The position numbers were made by a program, and so were the translations under genes. Source: Cuneatibacter sp. NSJ-177 (GTDB lineage: Bacteria > Bacillota > Clostridia > Lachnospirales > Lachnospiraceae). Taken from it: DNA of 64,000 nt. Location of the stretch: the NCBI RefSeq assembly GCF_022867805.1, contig NZ_JALIFO010000006.1, forward strand, positions 496,001 to 560,000, in the 5' to 3' direction. Position 1 is the first letter of the stretch; the number at the start of each line of letters is the position of its first letter. This document shows, one piece after another, positions 35,277 through 44,750 of the stretch. The notes beneath the pieces are model-generated. The model had not been told where the DNA came from and ran no database searches. It was given only the letters and a program-made list of their open reading frames with translations.

Positions 35277-35318
35277 CGGGCTGCTGTGCTACAAGTCCTT
35301 GAGACAGCAGCTCGTTTT
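35277..35318 (+). terminator. Intrinsic terminator after ilvC
   Basis: CGGGCTGCTGT / ACAGCAGCTCG stem (one G-U pair) followed by TTTT. Confidence 0.85.
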
Positions 35319-35406
35319 CCCTGTTCATGAAACAAAGCATTCACCTGTGCCCTGGCGGGCTTGGTTCGATGGGTTTCATAACGATGATGGAAAGAAAGGG
35401 ATTCAA

Positions 35407-36897
35407 ATGAATCAGGTATTTTACAAGAGCACGAGAAGTGACAGCGCTCCGGTGACCGCGAGCCAGGCGATCCTCCAGGGATTGGCGAAAGACGGCGGCC
35501 TGTACGTTCCGGAGACGGTGCCGAAGCTGGATGTGCCGATGAAAGAGCTGGCAGGGAAACCTTATCAGGAGGTGGCCTATGCGGTGATGAAACAGTTCCT
35601 GACTGATTTTACAGAGGAGGAACTGAAGTCCTGCATTGCCCGCGCTTACGACAGTAAATTCGATACGGAAAAGATTGCTCCGCTGGTTCCGGTGGAAGAC
35701 TGCTATTATTTGGAGCTGTTTCACGGCGCTACGATTGCATTCAAGGACATGGCTCTTTCGATTTTGCCCCACCTGATGACGGTGTCTGCAAAAAAGAATG
35801 GGGTGAAGAATGAGATTGTCATTCTGACCGCTACCTCCGGCGATACGGGAAAAGCTGCCCTGGCGGGTTTTGCCGGTGTGGAGGGCACCAAAATCATTGT
35901 CTTTTATCCGAAGGACGGCGTCAGCCCGATTCAAGAAAAGCAGATGGTCACCCAGCGGGGGGACAATACCTTTGTGGTTGGGATTCACGGCAACTTTGAC
36001 GATGCTCAAAACGGCGTAAAGGCTATTTTTAACGACCGTGAGCTGGAAAAGGAACTGGACGCGGCCGGATTCCAGTTTTCATCGGCCAATTCCATCAATA
36101 TCGGACGCCTGGTGCCGCAGGTGGCTTACTATGCCTATGCCTACGCGCAGCTTTTGGACCGCGGAGAGATTGCCGACGGGGAGCCGATGAACGTGGTGGT
36201 TCCGACCGGGAATTTTGGCAATATCTTGGCGGCTTACTATGCCAAGTCTATGGGAGTTCCGATCGAAAAGCTGATCTGCGCTTCCAATGAAAATAAGGTA
36301 TTGTTTGACTTCTTCCGCACCGGTACCTATGACCGGAACCGGGATTTCATCCTTACCAGTTCTCCTTCCATGGATATTCTGATTTCCAGCAACCTGGAGC
36401 GCCTGATTTATAAAGTGGCCGGGGAGAGTGCGGAGCAGAACGCGGCCTTTATGAAACAGCTGGGTGCGGAGGGCGTCTACACGCTTCCGGAGGAGATGCG
36501 GGGACAGTTAAAAGACTTCTACGGAAACTATACCGATGAAGCCGGGACGGCGGAAACGATCCGGGAGGTCTATGAGAAGACGGGATATATCATGGACACT
36601 CATACGGCGGTGGCCGCTCATGTGGCGAAAACTTACCGGAAAGAAACCGGAGATATCACGAAGACCGTCATTGCCTCCACGGCAAGCCCCTATAAATTTA
36701 CGCGCAGCGTCATGTCGGCCATTGATCCAAAATATCAGAAAGAAGAGGATTTTGCGCTGATCGACGAGCTGTCCCGCCTGTCGGGCACGAAGATCCCCCA
36801 GGCCATTGAGGATATCCGCTCAGCGCCGGTGCTGCACAAGACCGTGTGCGAAAAAGACGAGATGATAAAAGTGATTCAATCGTTTTTAGGAGTATAA
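35407..36897 (+). CDS. thrC: Threonine synthase
   Basis: A 496-residue PLP enzyme converting O-phospho-L-homoserine to threonine. The start MNQVFYKSTRSDSAPVTASQ, then KDGGLYVP, HGATIAFKDMALS (PLP lysine) and TATSGDTGKAAL (phosphate loop), are all characteristic. The ATG at 35407 follows AAAGGGA; the longer frame lies across the upstream terminator. It is probably on its own transcript between two terminators. Confidence 0.98.
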   Translation: MNQVFYKSTRSDSAPVTASQAILQGLAKDGGLYVPETVPKLDVPMKELAGKPYQEVAYAVMKQFLTDFTEEELKSCIARAYDSKFDTEKIAPLVPVEDCYYLELFHGATIAFKDMALSILPHLMTVSAKKNGVKNEIVILTATSGDTGKAALAGFAGVEGTKIIVFYPKDGVSPIQEKQMVTQRGDNTFVVGIHGNFDDAQNGVKAIFNDRELEKELDAAGFQFSSANSINIGRLVPQVAYYAYAYAQLLDRGEIADGEPMNVVVPTGNFGNILAAYYAKSMGVPIEKLICASNENKVLFDFFRTGTYDRNRDFILTSSPSMDILISSNLERLIYKVAGESAEQNAAFMKQLGAEGVYTLPEEMRGQLKDFYGNYTDEAGTAETIREVYEKTGYIMDTHTAVAAHVAKTYRKETGDITKTVIASTASPYKFTRSVMSAIDPKYQKEEDFALIDELSRLSGTKIPQAIEDIRSAPVLHKTVCEKDEMIKVIQSFLGV

Positions 36898-36900
36898 GAA

Positions 36901-36927
36901 AAGAGCAGCCTTTCGGCTGCTCTTATT
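36901..36927 (+). terminator. Intrinsic terminator after thrC
   Basis: Perfect 10-bp stem AAGAGCAGCC / GGCTGCTCTT with a TTTC loop and a short T-rich tail. Confidence 0.85.
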
Positions 36928-37025
36928 TGTTCAAAATTTATCAAACTTAACATGAATATTATAATAATCTTTAGAAATAGTCTTTTTAAATTTAGTATTT
37001 GTATGAAAAATTAGCGGAGAATAAG

Positions 37026-37054
37026 TTGACATCCAACGGGAATCGTGGGAGAAT
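37026..37054 (+). promoter_or_regulatory. Promoter of pckA
   Basis: Consensus TTGACA, 17-base spacer, GAGAAT (weak -10). The transcript leader is about 30 bases. Confidence 0.65.
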
Positions 37055-37090
37055 GTACAAAGAGAACAGGAAATTGGGAGGTTACTTTTT

Positions 37091-38755
37091 ATGTCTACAC
37101 AAGCAGGTTTTGCGAGAGAGGAAATTGGAGCAAAGAGCTCCTACTTCAGCAAGACGAGAACCATCATCGAGACCGCCTTTTATGGCAATAACGTCGTTAA
37201 GGTTCCGAGCCTTCGGATGGCCTATGAGCTGGCAAAGAAATCACCGGGCACGATTGTGACCGACATGCCGGTTTTCCATGGTGATACTTTTGGCTTGCCG
37301 ACAGATGCCAAGGTGTTGCTCTGCAACGATGGGGCGGTGACAGGACGGACGGCCGTGGCCAGAAGAATTGCCGGGGAACCCGGTGTGGATACGGCGGACC
37401 TGGACAAGAAGCTGATGGAAGCCGTCTATGAAAGCCGGTTTCGGAAAATGTATCACGCCGAGGTGTACATTGGACTGGATCCGGAATTCATGGTTAAGGC
37501 GCATTTGCTGGTCCCGGAAGGATTTGAGAACAACCTGTATAACTGGATGCTGAACTTCCAGTACCGTTCCGATGAGTATGTCCGGATGTACAAGCAGTCC
37601 CGTCCGATCGATAAAGAGGGCGATATTTATATCTTTGCGGATCCCTACTGGCAGCACAGCGAGCATCCCAATGGACTTGCCTATTTCAACACGGCGCAGA
37701 ACTGCGCATCCATTTTAGGAATGCGGTATTTCGGCGAGTTTAAGAAAGGTACGCTTACCATTGCCTGGGCGATTGCCAGCCGGAACGGCTATGTATCCTG
37801 CCACGGCGGGCAGAAGCGGTATAATCTGCCGAACGGAAAGAAATATGTGGCCAGTGTATTCGGACTGTCCGGATCCGGAAAATCCACGATCACGCACAAC
37901 CGCCACAATGATAAATATGATATTACGATCCTTCACGATGATTCCTTCGTCATTAATTCAGAGACAGGCTCGTCCATCGCACTGGAGCCGACCTATTTTG
38001 ATAAAACCGCGGATTACCCGCTTTCCTGTGATGCCAGCAAATATCTGCTGACCGTCCAGAACTGCGGAGCCACTCAGGATGAGGACGGCAAGATCGTTTT
38101 GGTGACCGAGGACGTCCGCAATGGAAACGGCCGCGCAATTAAGTCAAAACTTTGGTCTCCGAACCGGGTGGACAAGATCGAAGAGCCGGTAAATGCGATC
38201 TTCTGGATCATGAAGGATCCGACGCTTCCGCCTATTTTAAAAGTAAAAGGCGGCGCTTTAGCCTCCGCCATGGGCGCGACCCTGGCGACGAAGCGGAGTT
38301 CTGCGGAAAACCTGCTGAAAGGCGTTGATATCAACGCGCTGGTTTATGAACCCTACGCAAATCCGTTCCGTACCTACCCGCTGAAATATGACTATATTAA
38401 ATTTAAGCACCTGGTGGATGAGAGAGGCATTGACTGCTACATCATCAATACCGGGGACTTTATGGGCAAGAAGGTGAAACCCTCTGATACCCTGGGGATC
38501 ATTGAACATATCGTGGAAGAGAAAGCGGACTTCAAACCTTGGGGACCTTTCAAAACTCTGGAGATCATGGAGTGGGACGGCTTCGTGCCGGATATGAACG
38601 ATAAGGAGTATCTGCAGAAACTCCAAGAAGGCATGAAACGCCGCCGTCGTTTTATCAGCATGAAGTATACGGAAAAGGAAGGTTATGATCAGCTTCCCTC
38701 CGAGGCGCTGGAAGCCATCGAGGAAGTGATTCAGCCTCTCTGCGATTTGGTGTAA
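37091..38755 (+). CDS. pckA: Phosphoenolpyruvate carboxykinase (ATP)
   Basis: A 554-residue kinase that interconverts oxaloacetate and PEP with ATP/ADP. The P-loop GLSGSGKSTITH, the metal-binding LHDDSFVIN, and the RxR-like region VTEDVRNGNGRAIKSKLW are present. In anaerobic gut clostridia the enzyme often runs as a CO2-fixing, ATP-making step. It is slightly longer than the ~540-residue E. coli enzyme. Codon bias is strong, suggesting high expression. It has its own promoter and a strong terminator. Confidence 0.97.
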   Translation: MSTQAGFAREEIGAKSSYFSKTRTIIETAFYGNNVVKVPSLRMAYELAKKSPGTIVTDMPVFHGDTFGLPTDAKVLLCNDGAVTGRTAVARRIAGEPGVDTADLDKKLMEAVYESRFRKMYHAEVYIGLDPEFMVKAHLLVPEGFENNLYNWMLNFQYRSDEYVRMYKQSRPIDKEGDIYIFADPYWQHSEHPNGLAYFNTAQNCASILGMRYFGEFKKGTLTIAWAIASRNGYVSCHGGQKRYNLPNGKKYVASVFGLSGSGKSTITHNRHNDKYDITILHDDSFVINSETGSSIALEPTYFDKTADYPLSCDASKYLLTVQNCGATQDEDGKIVLVTEDVRNGNGRAIKSKLWSPNRVDKIEEPVNAIFWIMKDPTLPPILKVKGGALASAMGATLATKRSSAENLLKGVDINALVYEPYANPFRTYPLKYDYIKFKHLVDERGIDCYIINTGDFMGKKVKPSDTLGIIEHIVEEKADFKPWGPFKTLEIMEWDGFVPDMNDKEYLQKLQEGMKRRRRFISMKYTEKEGYDQLPSEALEAIEEVIQPLCDLV

Positions 38756-38816
38756 AAATCTGACTCCTGCGGAGTCTGGGCTTTCCGTCCGTTTCTTATG
38801 AGCGTCGGAGCGCAAG

Positions 38817-38859
38817 AAAAAGTCCCGGCACACAATTTTCCGTGTGCCGGGACTTTTTA
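38817..38859. terminator. Bidirectional terminator between pckA and the PLD-like gene
   Basis: A 16-bp stem AAAAGTCCCGGCACAC / GTGTGCCGGGACTTTT with T-tracts on both strands; an outer GAGCGCAA / TTGCGCTC pair can extend it. It serves both convergent genes. Confidence 0.92.
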
Positions 38860-38896
38860 TTTGCGCTCTGTAGGAGATCCATGGTTTTAACCGGAC

Positions 38897-40387
38897 CTAC
38901 AGCAGGATACGGAACGGTTTCAGGACAAAACCCAGTACATGCCAGAAGATTTCCTTTCCAACGCCTGCCTCCTCAACGGAAAGGTGTTCCGGCTTTTCGT
39001 ATCCGTCCTCCGTCACCTTCCAGGAGTCGGCCACCATGGGAAGCAGATAGCCTTCCAACTGCTGGTTCAGCTCCTCGCTGTCGATGGCCAGCATCAATTC
39101 CGTGTCGACATAGGTGCTTCTCAGATCCAGATTATAGGAACCAACCAACGTCATCCGGCCGTCGATTAGCACGGATTTTCCGTGGGAGGAGGTTCCTCCG
39201 GCATATTCGTAGACAGGAATGCCAGTTTTGACAATACTGCTCTTTTTCCAGGTATAGTCGGAGGAAGCCACCACATTGTCCCCGTTTTCCCTGGCGTTCA
39301 GGAGCAATTTGCAGTCGGCGTTCCCGCCGGCAAGGCGGCGCAGTCCGTCCAGCATTTCAGAAGAACAGACTGCATAAGGCGTCTGAAAAATCACCCGGTC
39401 CTTGGCGTTCTCCATCAGTTTTTGTATCTGGTACCAGACCAGAGGGGATTTGCCGCCGATTCCGGTGTCCCCGGAAATCAGGGTGACTTTATGAGCCGGC
39501 AGGGTAGAATCTTCAAAATGACTGTCTTCCGTGAACAGATGAGGCCATTTCTCTTTCATTGCAGACAGATGTTCCGCAAGCAGCCGGCCTTCCCGCTGTG
39601 AATCTTCTTTTTTCTGCTCCGGGTCCCGCGAGGTAAATTCCGCGCAGTCTTCCGAAGCCCATATTTTCTCAAAATAGTCTTTGACCTGATTCAGAGAGCT
39701 CTCCGTGGAGTTTTCTTTTCCGTGGGCGGTGTTATAGATAAGAACTTCCCGGTCCAGGCTTTTTCCGTCGGTGGGATAATCACCGAGGAAGTAGTCGAAG
39801 GTATTTCTCCCACCCAGGATATAGCCGATGTCGTCGGCAATCACATACTTATCGTGCATCCGGCCGTGATAAGTCCAGGGCATCAGGAGATTCGGGCGGT
39901 TATAGAGCCGGATTTCAATGTTCGGATGGGCCGCCAGCAAATCGAACGGCTGATTTCCTTCCATGCGGAGCCTGCCGCTGATGCCGTCCACCAAAATTCG
40001 CACCGAAACGCCCCGGTCGGCGGCTTCCAGAATGACCGCGGCCAGGTCGTCCATGCTGCTGCCCTGGCGCATATCAAAGGTGGTTAAAATCAAGGAATTT
40101 TTCGCCCTGGAAATCAGGCGGATTCTCTCGTCGAGCGCTTGCTCGCTGGTCTCCAGAATAGCGGCCCGGTCCACGGAATTCCCGTCCCCATAAAAATCCT
40201 CCGCGGCAAAGTTGCTTACGTAGAATGGATTCACCTCCGGGTGCAGCCAAAATGGGAGGCACATTCCTACGATGATATAGCAGAGAAACAGCAAAACGAC
40301 GGTCAGGATTATTTTTTTGAGAGTCCAGAAAGGGTGCTCTTTGTTTTTCTTCCGTTTCTTTGTCTTCTTTTTCTTCGTCTGTGTCAT
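38897..40387 (-). CDS. Phospholipase D-like / cardiolipin-synthase-like membrane protein
   Basis: About 496 residues: a Lys-rich N terminus (MTQTKKKKTKKRKKNK), one membrane helix at about 25-45, and two HKD motifs, HGRMHDKYVIAD and HGKSVLIDGRMTLVGSYNLD. The fold is that of the phospholipase D superfamily, which includes cardiolipin synthases, but the family's second N-terminal helix is missing. It probably acts on phospholipids at the membrane face. The ATG at 40387 follows AAGGAG. It is divergent from the two-component genes. Confidence 0.88.
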   Translation of the reverse strand: MTQTKKKKTKKRKKNKEHPFWTLKKIILTVVLLFLCYIIVGMCLPFWLHPEVNPFYVSNFAAEDFYGDGNSVDRAAILETSEQALDERIRLISRAKNSLILTTFDMRQGSSMDDLAAVILEAADRGVSVRILVDGISGRLRMEGNQPFDLLAAHPNIEIRLYNRPNLLMPWTYHGRMHDKYVIADDIGYILGGRNTFDYFLGDYPTDGKSLDREVLIYNTAHGKENSTESSLNQVKDYFEKIWASEDCAEFTSRDPEQKKEDSQREGRLLAEHLSAMKEKWPHLFTEDSHFEDSTLPAHKVTLISGDTGIGGKSPLVWYQIQKLMENAKDRVIFQTPYAVCSSEMLDGLRRLAGGNADCKLLLNARENGDNVVASSDYTWKKSSIVKTGIPVYEYAGGTSSHGKSVLIDGRMTLVGSYNLDLRSTYVDTELMLAIDSEELNQQLEGYLLPMVADSWKVTEDGYEKPEHLSVEEAGVGKEIFWHVLGFVLKPFRILL

Positions 40388-40504
40388 GACTTCTCCTTGC
40401 AGAACGCTTCCGGCGTTCGCATTTACCATTTTCTCACATGTATATGTATGTATTCGACATTATATCACAAAGAACCGGTAACTTCCAGGAAGATTTCTCC
40501 GGGT

Positions 40505-40533
40505 TTGACAAGCGGTGCAGAATCCGGTATGCT
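40505..40533 (+). promoter_or_regulatory. Promoter candidate for the two-component operon
   Basis: Consensus TTGACA, 17-base spacer, TATGCT. The 304-base gap from the PLD-like gene to the response regulator otherwise contains only the direct repeats described next. Confidence 0.6.
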
Positions 40534-40553
40534 AATGTTGTCAGACGTTTTGT

Positions 40554-40569
40554 TACAAAATGGATACAA
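40554..40569 (+). promoter_or_regulatory. TACAA direct repeats with 11-bp spacing, possible response-regulator site
   Basis: TACAA at 40554-40558 and again at 40565-40569. An 11-bp repeat is the normal half-site spacing for OmpR/PhoB-class regulators, and a TAAAAT lies downstream at 40577. Confidence 0.4.
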
Positions 40570-40691
40570 TTGGAAGATAAAATAAAAATGGACGGGTAAT
40601 ATAGCGGGGGCCGTTCCTGGATCTCAATTATCCGGGGTGAAAAAGGGGAATTTTCAGCGGCCGCAGCGCAGGAAAACGGGGAGGAAATGCG

Positions 40692-41342
40692 ATGCTGGAA
40701 GTGTTGATTGTGGAAGATGAGAAACCGATCCGGGAGCTTTTGGTCATGAGCCTGACGAAGGCAGGGTATGACTGCACGGAAGCAGCGGACGGCCTGGCCG
40801 CCGCCAATCTGCTGGAAAACCATACATACGATCTGGCGCTGCTGGATATCATGCTGCCGAAAGTCAATGGCTATGAGCTCTTGGAATATATCCGGCCGGT
40901 GGGGATTCCGGTCATCTTCCTGACTGCGAAAAATACGGTGGACGACCGGGTCAAAGGACTTTTGGCAGGCGCGGAAGACTATATTGTGAAGCCCTTTGCC
41001 ATGGCGGAGCTGCTGGCCCGCATGGAAGTGGTGCTCCGGCGTTTCCACAAGGTGGATTCTCACCTGAGCTACGACGACTATGAGATTGACCTGGACTCCA
41101 GAAAAGTGACCGGGCCTGAGGGCGAGATTGCCTTGACGCCCAAAGAGTTTGATCTATTTGTCCTGCTGGTGCGCAACCGCGGGGTAGCCTTGTTCCGGAG
41201 CCGGATCTTTCAGATCATCTGGGAGACGGATTTGGATGGGGACAGCCGCACCCTGGACCTGCATATTCAGCGTCTGAGAAAAAAATTACAGCTGGGAGAG
41301 CGGTTGAAGACGGTCTACCGGATCGGCTACCGGCTGGACTGA
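40692..41342 (+). CDS. OmpR-family response regulator
   Basis: A 216-residue regulator with a receiver domain (phosphoacceptor Asp52 in ALLDIMLPK, Lys100 in YIVKPF) and a C-terminal winged HTH (LTPKEFDLFVLLVRNRG, then RTLDLHIQRLRKKL). It is phosphorylated by the histidine kinase encoded 16 bases downstream. Target genes are probably the two anchored-protein genes that follow and its own operon. Confidence 0.95.
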   Translation: MLEVLIVEDEKPIRELLVMSLTKAGYDCTEAADGLAAANLLENHTYDLALLDIMLPKVNGYELLEYIRPVGIPVIFLTAKNTVDDRVKGLLAGAEDYIVKPFAMAELLARMEVVLRRFHKVDSHLSYDDYEIDLDSRKVTGPEGEIALTPKEFDLFVLLVRNRGVALFRSRIFQIIWETDLDGDSRTLDLHIQRLRKKLQLGERLKTVYRIGYRLD

Positions 41343-41358
41343 GCGATAGGAGGTTTCC

Positions 41359-42807
41359 TTGAAGTTTCGTACGAAAATACTTCTGGTCAATCTGATTTTG
41401 ATTGCCGCGGCCTTTGCCATCAGCGGAACCCTTTTGTTGAACCGCAGCTATCAGGCGCGCCTGAACCGGGAAATCACCGGGGCCATGGATGAAAACCAGA
41501 TGATCCAGGCGTCCGTGGAAGCAGAGGTCATCAACCGGATTCTGCGCGATGAATTTACCGGCGGAGCCGATCAGTGGCGGACGGTGGGACAGACGGTAAA
41601 AGATACGCTCCAGGGGACCGGGGCGTGGTTTCAGATTTTGGATCAAAACAAACAATTGCTCTACGAAGGAGAACTGCAGGCTCTTCTGGAAGAAGATTCC
41701 GGTTGGCTGAATCAAGTGAGCGAAAACCTGACGGAGGGGAAAAAGCAGTACGTCATCTATCCGGAGGGGGACAGCCGGATCGTCGCCGCCGCCGGTATGA
41801 TGGTGCTGGATGAAAAGCAGTATTATGTGGTGAACCGAAAAGATATCACAGAAATTTTCTCCGAGCGGGACCAGCAAGTAAAATATTATCAGGTCATGAC
41901 CTTGACGGCGTTGACCGTGTGCGGGCTTTTGATCTATTTGATTTCCGGCTGGCTGATGAGGCCCATCGTGCGGCTCAGCGCAAAAGCGGAAGATATCGCG
42001 GAGGGGAACTACGGGAGCCGCGTGCGGGTGCGCACGGAGGATGAAATCGGACGTCTGGGCCGGGATTTTAACCGGATGGCGGATACGGTTCAGGAGCATG
42101 TCCAGGAGCTGGAGGATGAAAACCGGCGGAAGGAAGATTTTGTGGCGAATTTTACCCACGAACTAAAAACGCCTCTGACTTCTGTGATCGGTTATGCAGA
42201 GATGCTCTCCTCCCAAAACCTCAGTGAGGAAGAGCGGGCCATTGCCGCCAACTACATTTTTAAAGAAGGGCTGCGCTTAGAAGCCATGTCCATGAAGCTG
42301 TTTGATTTGATCTTGCTGGACCGGGAAGGCCTGGAGCTGAAGGCGGTCTATATGCCGGACTTGATGGATTCCATAAGGGAGAGCGTGGAGCCTTTGATCA
42401 CCGGCGATGAAAAACAGTTGGTGGTCCGGCCGGTTCCCGCCTACATCCGGGGGGACGCCACACTTTTGAAGACCGTATTTATCAATATGCTGGACAATGC
42501 GAGGAAGGCTTCCCCGAAGGGAGGGAAGATCGTGTTTGTCGGAATGGCTGCGGAGGAGGAAGTGACGCTCCAGGTTGTGGATTTTGGAATCGGAATTCCG
42601 CCGGAAGAGGCCAGCCGGATTACCGAGGCGTTTTATATGGTGGATAAATCGCGGTCCAGGGATGCGGGAGGCGCGGGACTTGGCCTGTCCCTGGCGGCGA
42701 AGATCTTAGAAAAACATGGGGCAAAACTAACCATTGAAAGCGAGGTCGGCAAGGGAACCGTGATGAATGTTTGCTTCCGGAGGGAGGCGGATATCTATGA
42801 GGAGTGA
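41359..42807 (+). CDS. Membrane sensor histidine kinase
   Basis: A 482-residue kinase with a TTG start preceded by AGGAGG. It has an N-terminal membrane helix, an extracytoplasmic sensor of about 150 residues, a second helix at about 178-200, a HAMP linker, a phosphoacceptor His267 in NFTHELKTPLTSVIGY, the N box FINMLDNARKASP, and G boxes VVDFGIGIPPEEASRI and GGAGLGLSLAAKILEKH. The sensor does not match a fold I can name. Its last 11 bases overlap the next gene. Confidence 0.95.
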   Translation: MKFRTKILLVNLILIAAAFAISGTLLLNRSYQARLNREITGAMDENQMIQASVEAEVINRILRDEFTGGADQWRTVGQTVKDTLQGTGAWFQILDQNKQLLYEGELQALLEEDSGWLNQVSENLTEGKKQYVIYPEGDSRIVAAAGMMVLDEKQYYVVNRKDITEIFSERDQQVKYYQVMTLTALTVCGLLIYLISGWLMRPIVRLSAKAEDIAEGNYGSRVRVRTEDEIGRLGRDFNRMADTVQEHVQELEDENRRKEDFVANFTHELKTPLTSVIGYAEMLSSQNLSEEERAIAANYIFKEGLRLEAMSMKLFDLILLDREGLELKAVYMPDLMDSIRESVEPLITGDEKQLVVRPVPAYIRGDATLLKTVFINMLDNARKASPKGGKIVFVGMAAEEEVTLQVVDFGIGIPPEEASRITEAFYMVDKSRSRDAGGAGLGLSLAAKILEKHGAKLTIESEVGKGTVMNVCFRREADIYEE

Positions 42808-43711
42808 GGCCAAAAGGGGGGCGGCAGGCCGGACAATCGCTGCCCTTGGTTTGACTGCCCTGGTACTGGCGGCCTGTCTGATTCTTCCGGAAAATCTATT
42901 GCAGGCATGGGATCAGGAACGGCTGGGCGCCGTCAGGGAGGCGGATACAGAATATTACAGCAGGGAGATGGCGGCTTATACCGGAGAACTCAATCTGTAC
43001 CGGAAACTTTTACTGATGCAGGGGGTATGGAAAAGTGAGAAGCGTTTTGTCACGGAGGGAACTTACCTGAAGTATGAATTTGTGGATGACTCAAATATCC
43101 CGATGGATTCGCTCAACCAAACGCAGGCAGGGGCTGTCTTAAACGAAACGATCATGCAGATTCAGGACGTCCTGATCCAATCGGGGGTGGAAATCCGCGA
43201 CACGGACGGTGCGGTGAAGATCTATGAATATCAGGATACGGAGCTGGGGAAATACCGTTTTTCCGTGGCGGATTTGAACGTGACGATGTGGATGTCAACG
43301 GCTGCGGAGGTTCCTTATCCGGGGGGTGTTTCGAATGAAGCGGAGGCTTCCAATGCGGCGGACCGGAAGGGAAATATCCGCTGTCTGATAGATCTGGAAA
43401 ATGGCGATATTCTGGCGATGCAGCTGTCTTTGGAGATGGAAGAGAGCGGGTGGATGGCAGACTGGATCCCGGCGATAAAAAGGATGGTTTTTCAAGATGA
43501 TATCGATTGGACCGGTGTGGATGTTTTGGAAGAGGACTGGTTTCCTGAGCCGATGGGATGGGAGCGCTCGGCGGATTTTACGATTTACAGTCAGAATTAT
43601 AAACTCCGGCGGGAAAGCACATCCACAGAATGGATTTACTTAGTGATCCAGAATGATACGGAGGGCCTTACTTTCTTTTACAGTCTGGACAAAAAGGAAA
43701 CCGCAGCATAG
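42797..43711 (+). CDS. Membrane-anchored protein of unknown function, first of a twin pair
   Basis: A 304-residue protein with one N-terminal helix (TIAALGLTALVLAACLILPE) after a basic start, then an extracytoplasmic region. The ATG at 42797 overlaps the kinase gene and follows GGAGG. It shares with the next gene the EADTEYYSREMAAYTGELNL-type segment, a WKSEKR-V-TE region and KIYEYQDTELGKYRF, so the two are paralogues. No catalytic motif or known domain is recognised. Coupling to the two-component system suggests a sensing, envelope or signalling partner role. Confidence 0.8.
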   Translation: MRSEAKRGAAGRTIAALGLTALVLAACLILPENLLQAWDQERLGAVREADTEYYSREMAAYTGELNLYRKLLLMQGVWKSEKRFVTEGTYLKYEFVDDSNIPMDSLNQTQAGAVLNETIMQIQDVLIQSGVEIRDTDGAVKIYEYQDTELGKYRFSVADLNVTMWMSTAAEVPYPGGVSNEAEASNAADRKGNIRCLIDLENGDILAMQLSLEMEESGWMADWIPAIKRMVFQDDIDWTGVDVLEEDWFPEPMGWERSADFTIYSQNYKLRRESTSTEWIYLVIQNDTEGLTFFYSLDKKETAA

Positions 43712-43841
43712 CGTTTTTTAATCCGTTCAGACCGGTAGGAGGAAACGGCGGGGGACCGGCAGAGAGGGGGCGGAAAACATAGGGAGAAAACGGAAAATAA
43801 AGATCAGGATAGGCAGGGGAAAAGAGGCGCTGGTCTATGGA

Positions 43842-44666
43842 TTGGCCGCTGCATTTTTGGCCGTTTGTCTGATTTTGCCCGGCAATGTGCTCCATGTCTG
43901 GGAGGCGAAACAACTGGGCTCCATTTTGGAGGCGGATAAGGAATATTACAGCAGGCAGATGGCAGCTTATACCGGCGATCTGAATCTTTACCGAAAGCTG
44001 TTGATGACCCATCACATCTGGAAGAGTGAAAGAAAATTGGTGACGGAGCAGAATTTTTGGTCCTACGTGTCTAATGGTGATGTGACAGATAACGTGGAGG
44101 GGATGGAGAATACTCAGATTAAAAATACGGCAGTCCTGCTGGGAGAGGTAACAGAAAACTTATATTATTACTTGAGGCAGACGGGAAATTGGTATTTTTA
44201 TCCGGATGCCAAGATTCGGGTATACGAGTATCAGGATTCCGTGTTGGAAAAATATTGTTTTCAAACGGTGGAGGCTGTTATCAATTTTACTCAGATGGAA
44301 TCTATGGACAGCACTCAGATACGGCTGGTCTGTGATCCGGAGACAAATATCATATTGGCGATTTACGTGGGAAAAATAATAGAAGAAACATTTTTACTGG
44401 CGAATGGGATGGAGATTGTCGCATCTTACATGCAGTACGATACGGATACCGGCGTGGAAAATAGGTTTCCGGATAGCCTGGCGAAATCACTGAAAAAGCC
44501 GGAGCAGCGATTTCCTGAGCCGGATTTTTGGGAGCAGCCGGAGGATTTCCAAGTTTATGAGCAGTACTATGCTTCTTGGATAGAAAATTCGGATCATGAG
44601 AAAATTGTGGTTGTGGCACAGGATGATTCGGCAGGGTTTAAAATATTCCTGAGCCCAAAGGAGTGA
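43842..44666 (+). CDS. Membrane-anchored protein of unknown function, second of a twin pair
   Basis: At least 274 residues, paralogous to its left neighbour (EADKEYYSRQMAAYTGDLNL; IRVYEYQDSVLEKYCF). The listed TTG start leaves the membrane helix without the usual basic front. The frame stays open upstream to 43722, and an ATA at 43779 with AGAGGGGG 8 bases before it would give a basic N terminus like that of the first copy. No ATG, GTG or strong TTG occurs at that point. The true start is therefore uncertain. Function unknown. Confidence 0.72.
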   Translation: MAAAFLAVCLILPGNVLHVWEAKQLGSILEADKEYYSRQMAAYTGDLNLYRKLLMTHHIWKSERKLVTEQNFWSYVSNGDVTDNVEGMENTQIKNTAVLLGEVTENLYYYLRQTGNWYFYPDAKIRVYEYQDSVLEKYCFQTVEAVINFTQMESMDSTQIRLVCDPETNIILAIYVGKIIEETFLLANGMEIVASYMQYDTDTGVENRFPDSLAKSLKKPEQRFPEPDFWEQPEDFQVYEQYYASWIENSDHEKIVVVAQDDSAGFKIFLSPKE

Positions 44667-44691
44667 GCCAGTGGAAAATTGTTGGATGCCC

Positions 44692-44720
44692 TTGCAATCT
44701 AGTGTTCGATATGTTAGAAT
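44692..44720 (+). promoter_or_regulatory. Promoter of the radical-SAM repair-like operon
   Basis: TTGCAA, 17-base spacer, TAGAAT, about 30 bases before the gene. Confidence 0.7.
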
Positions 44721-44750
44721 AGAAACAGAACACATGTACGGGTGAAGGGT

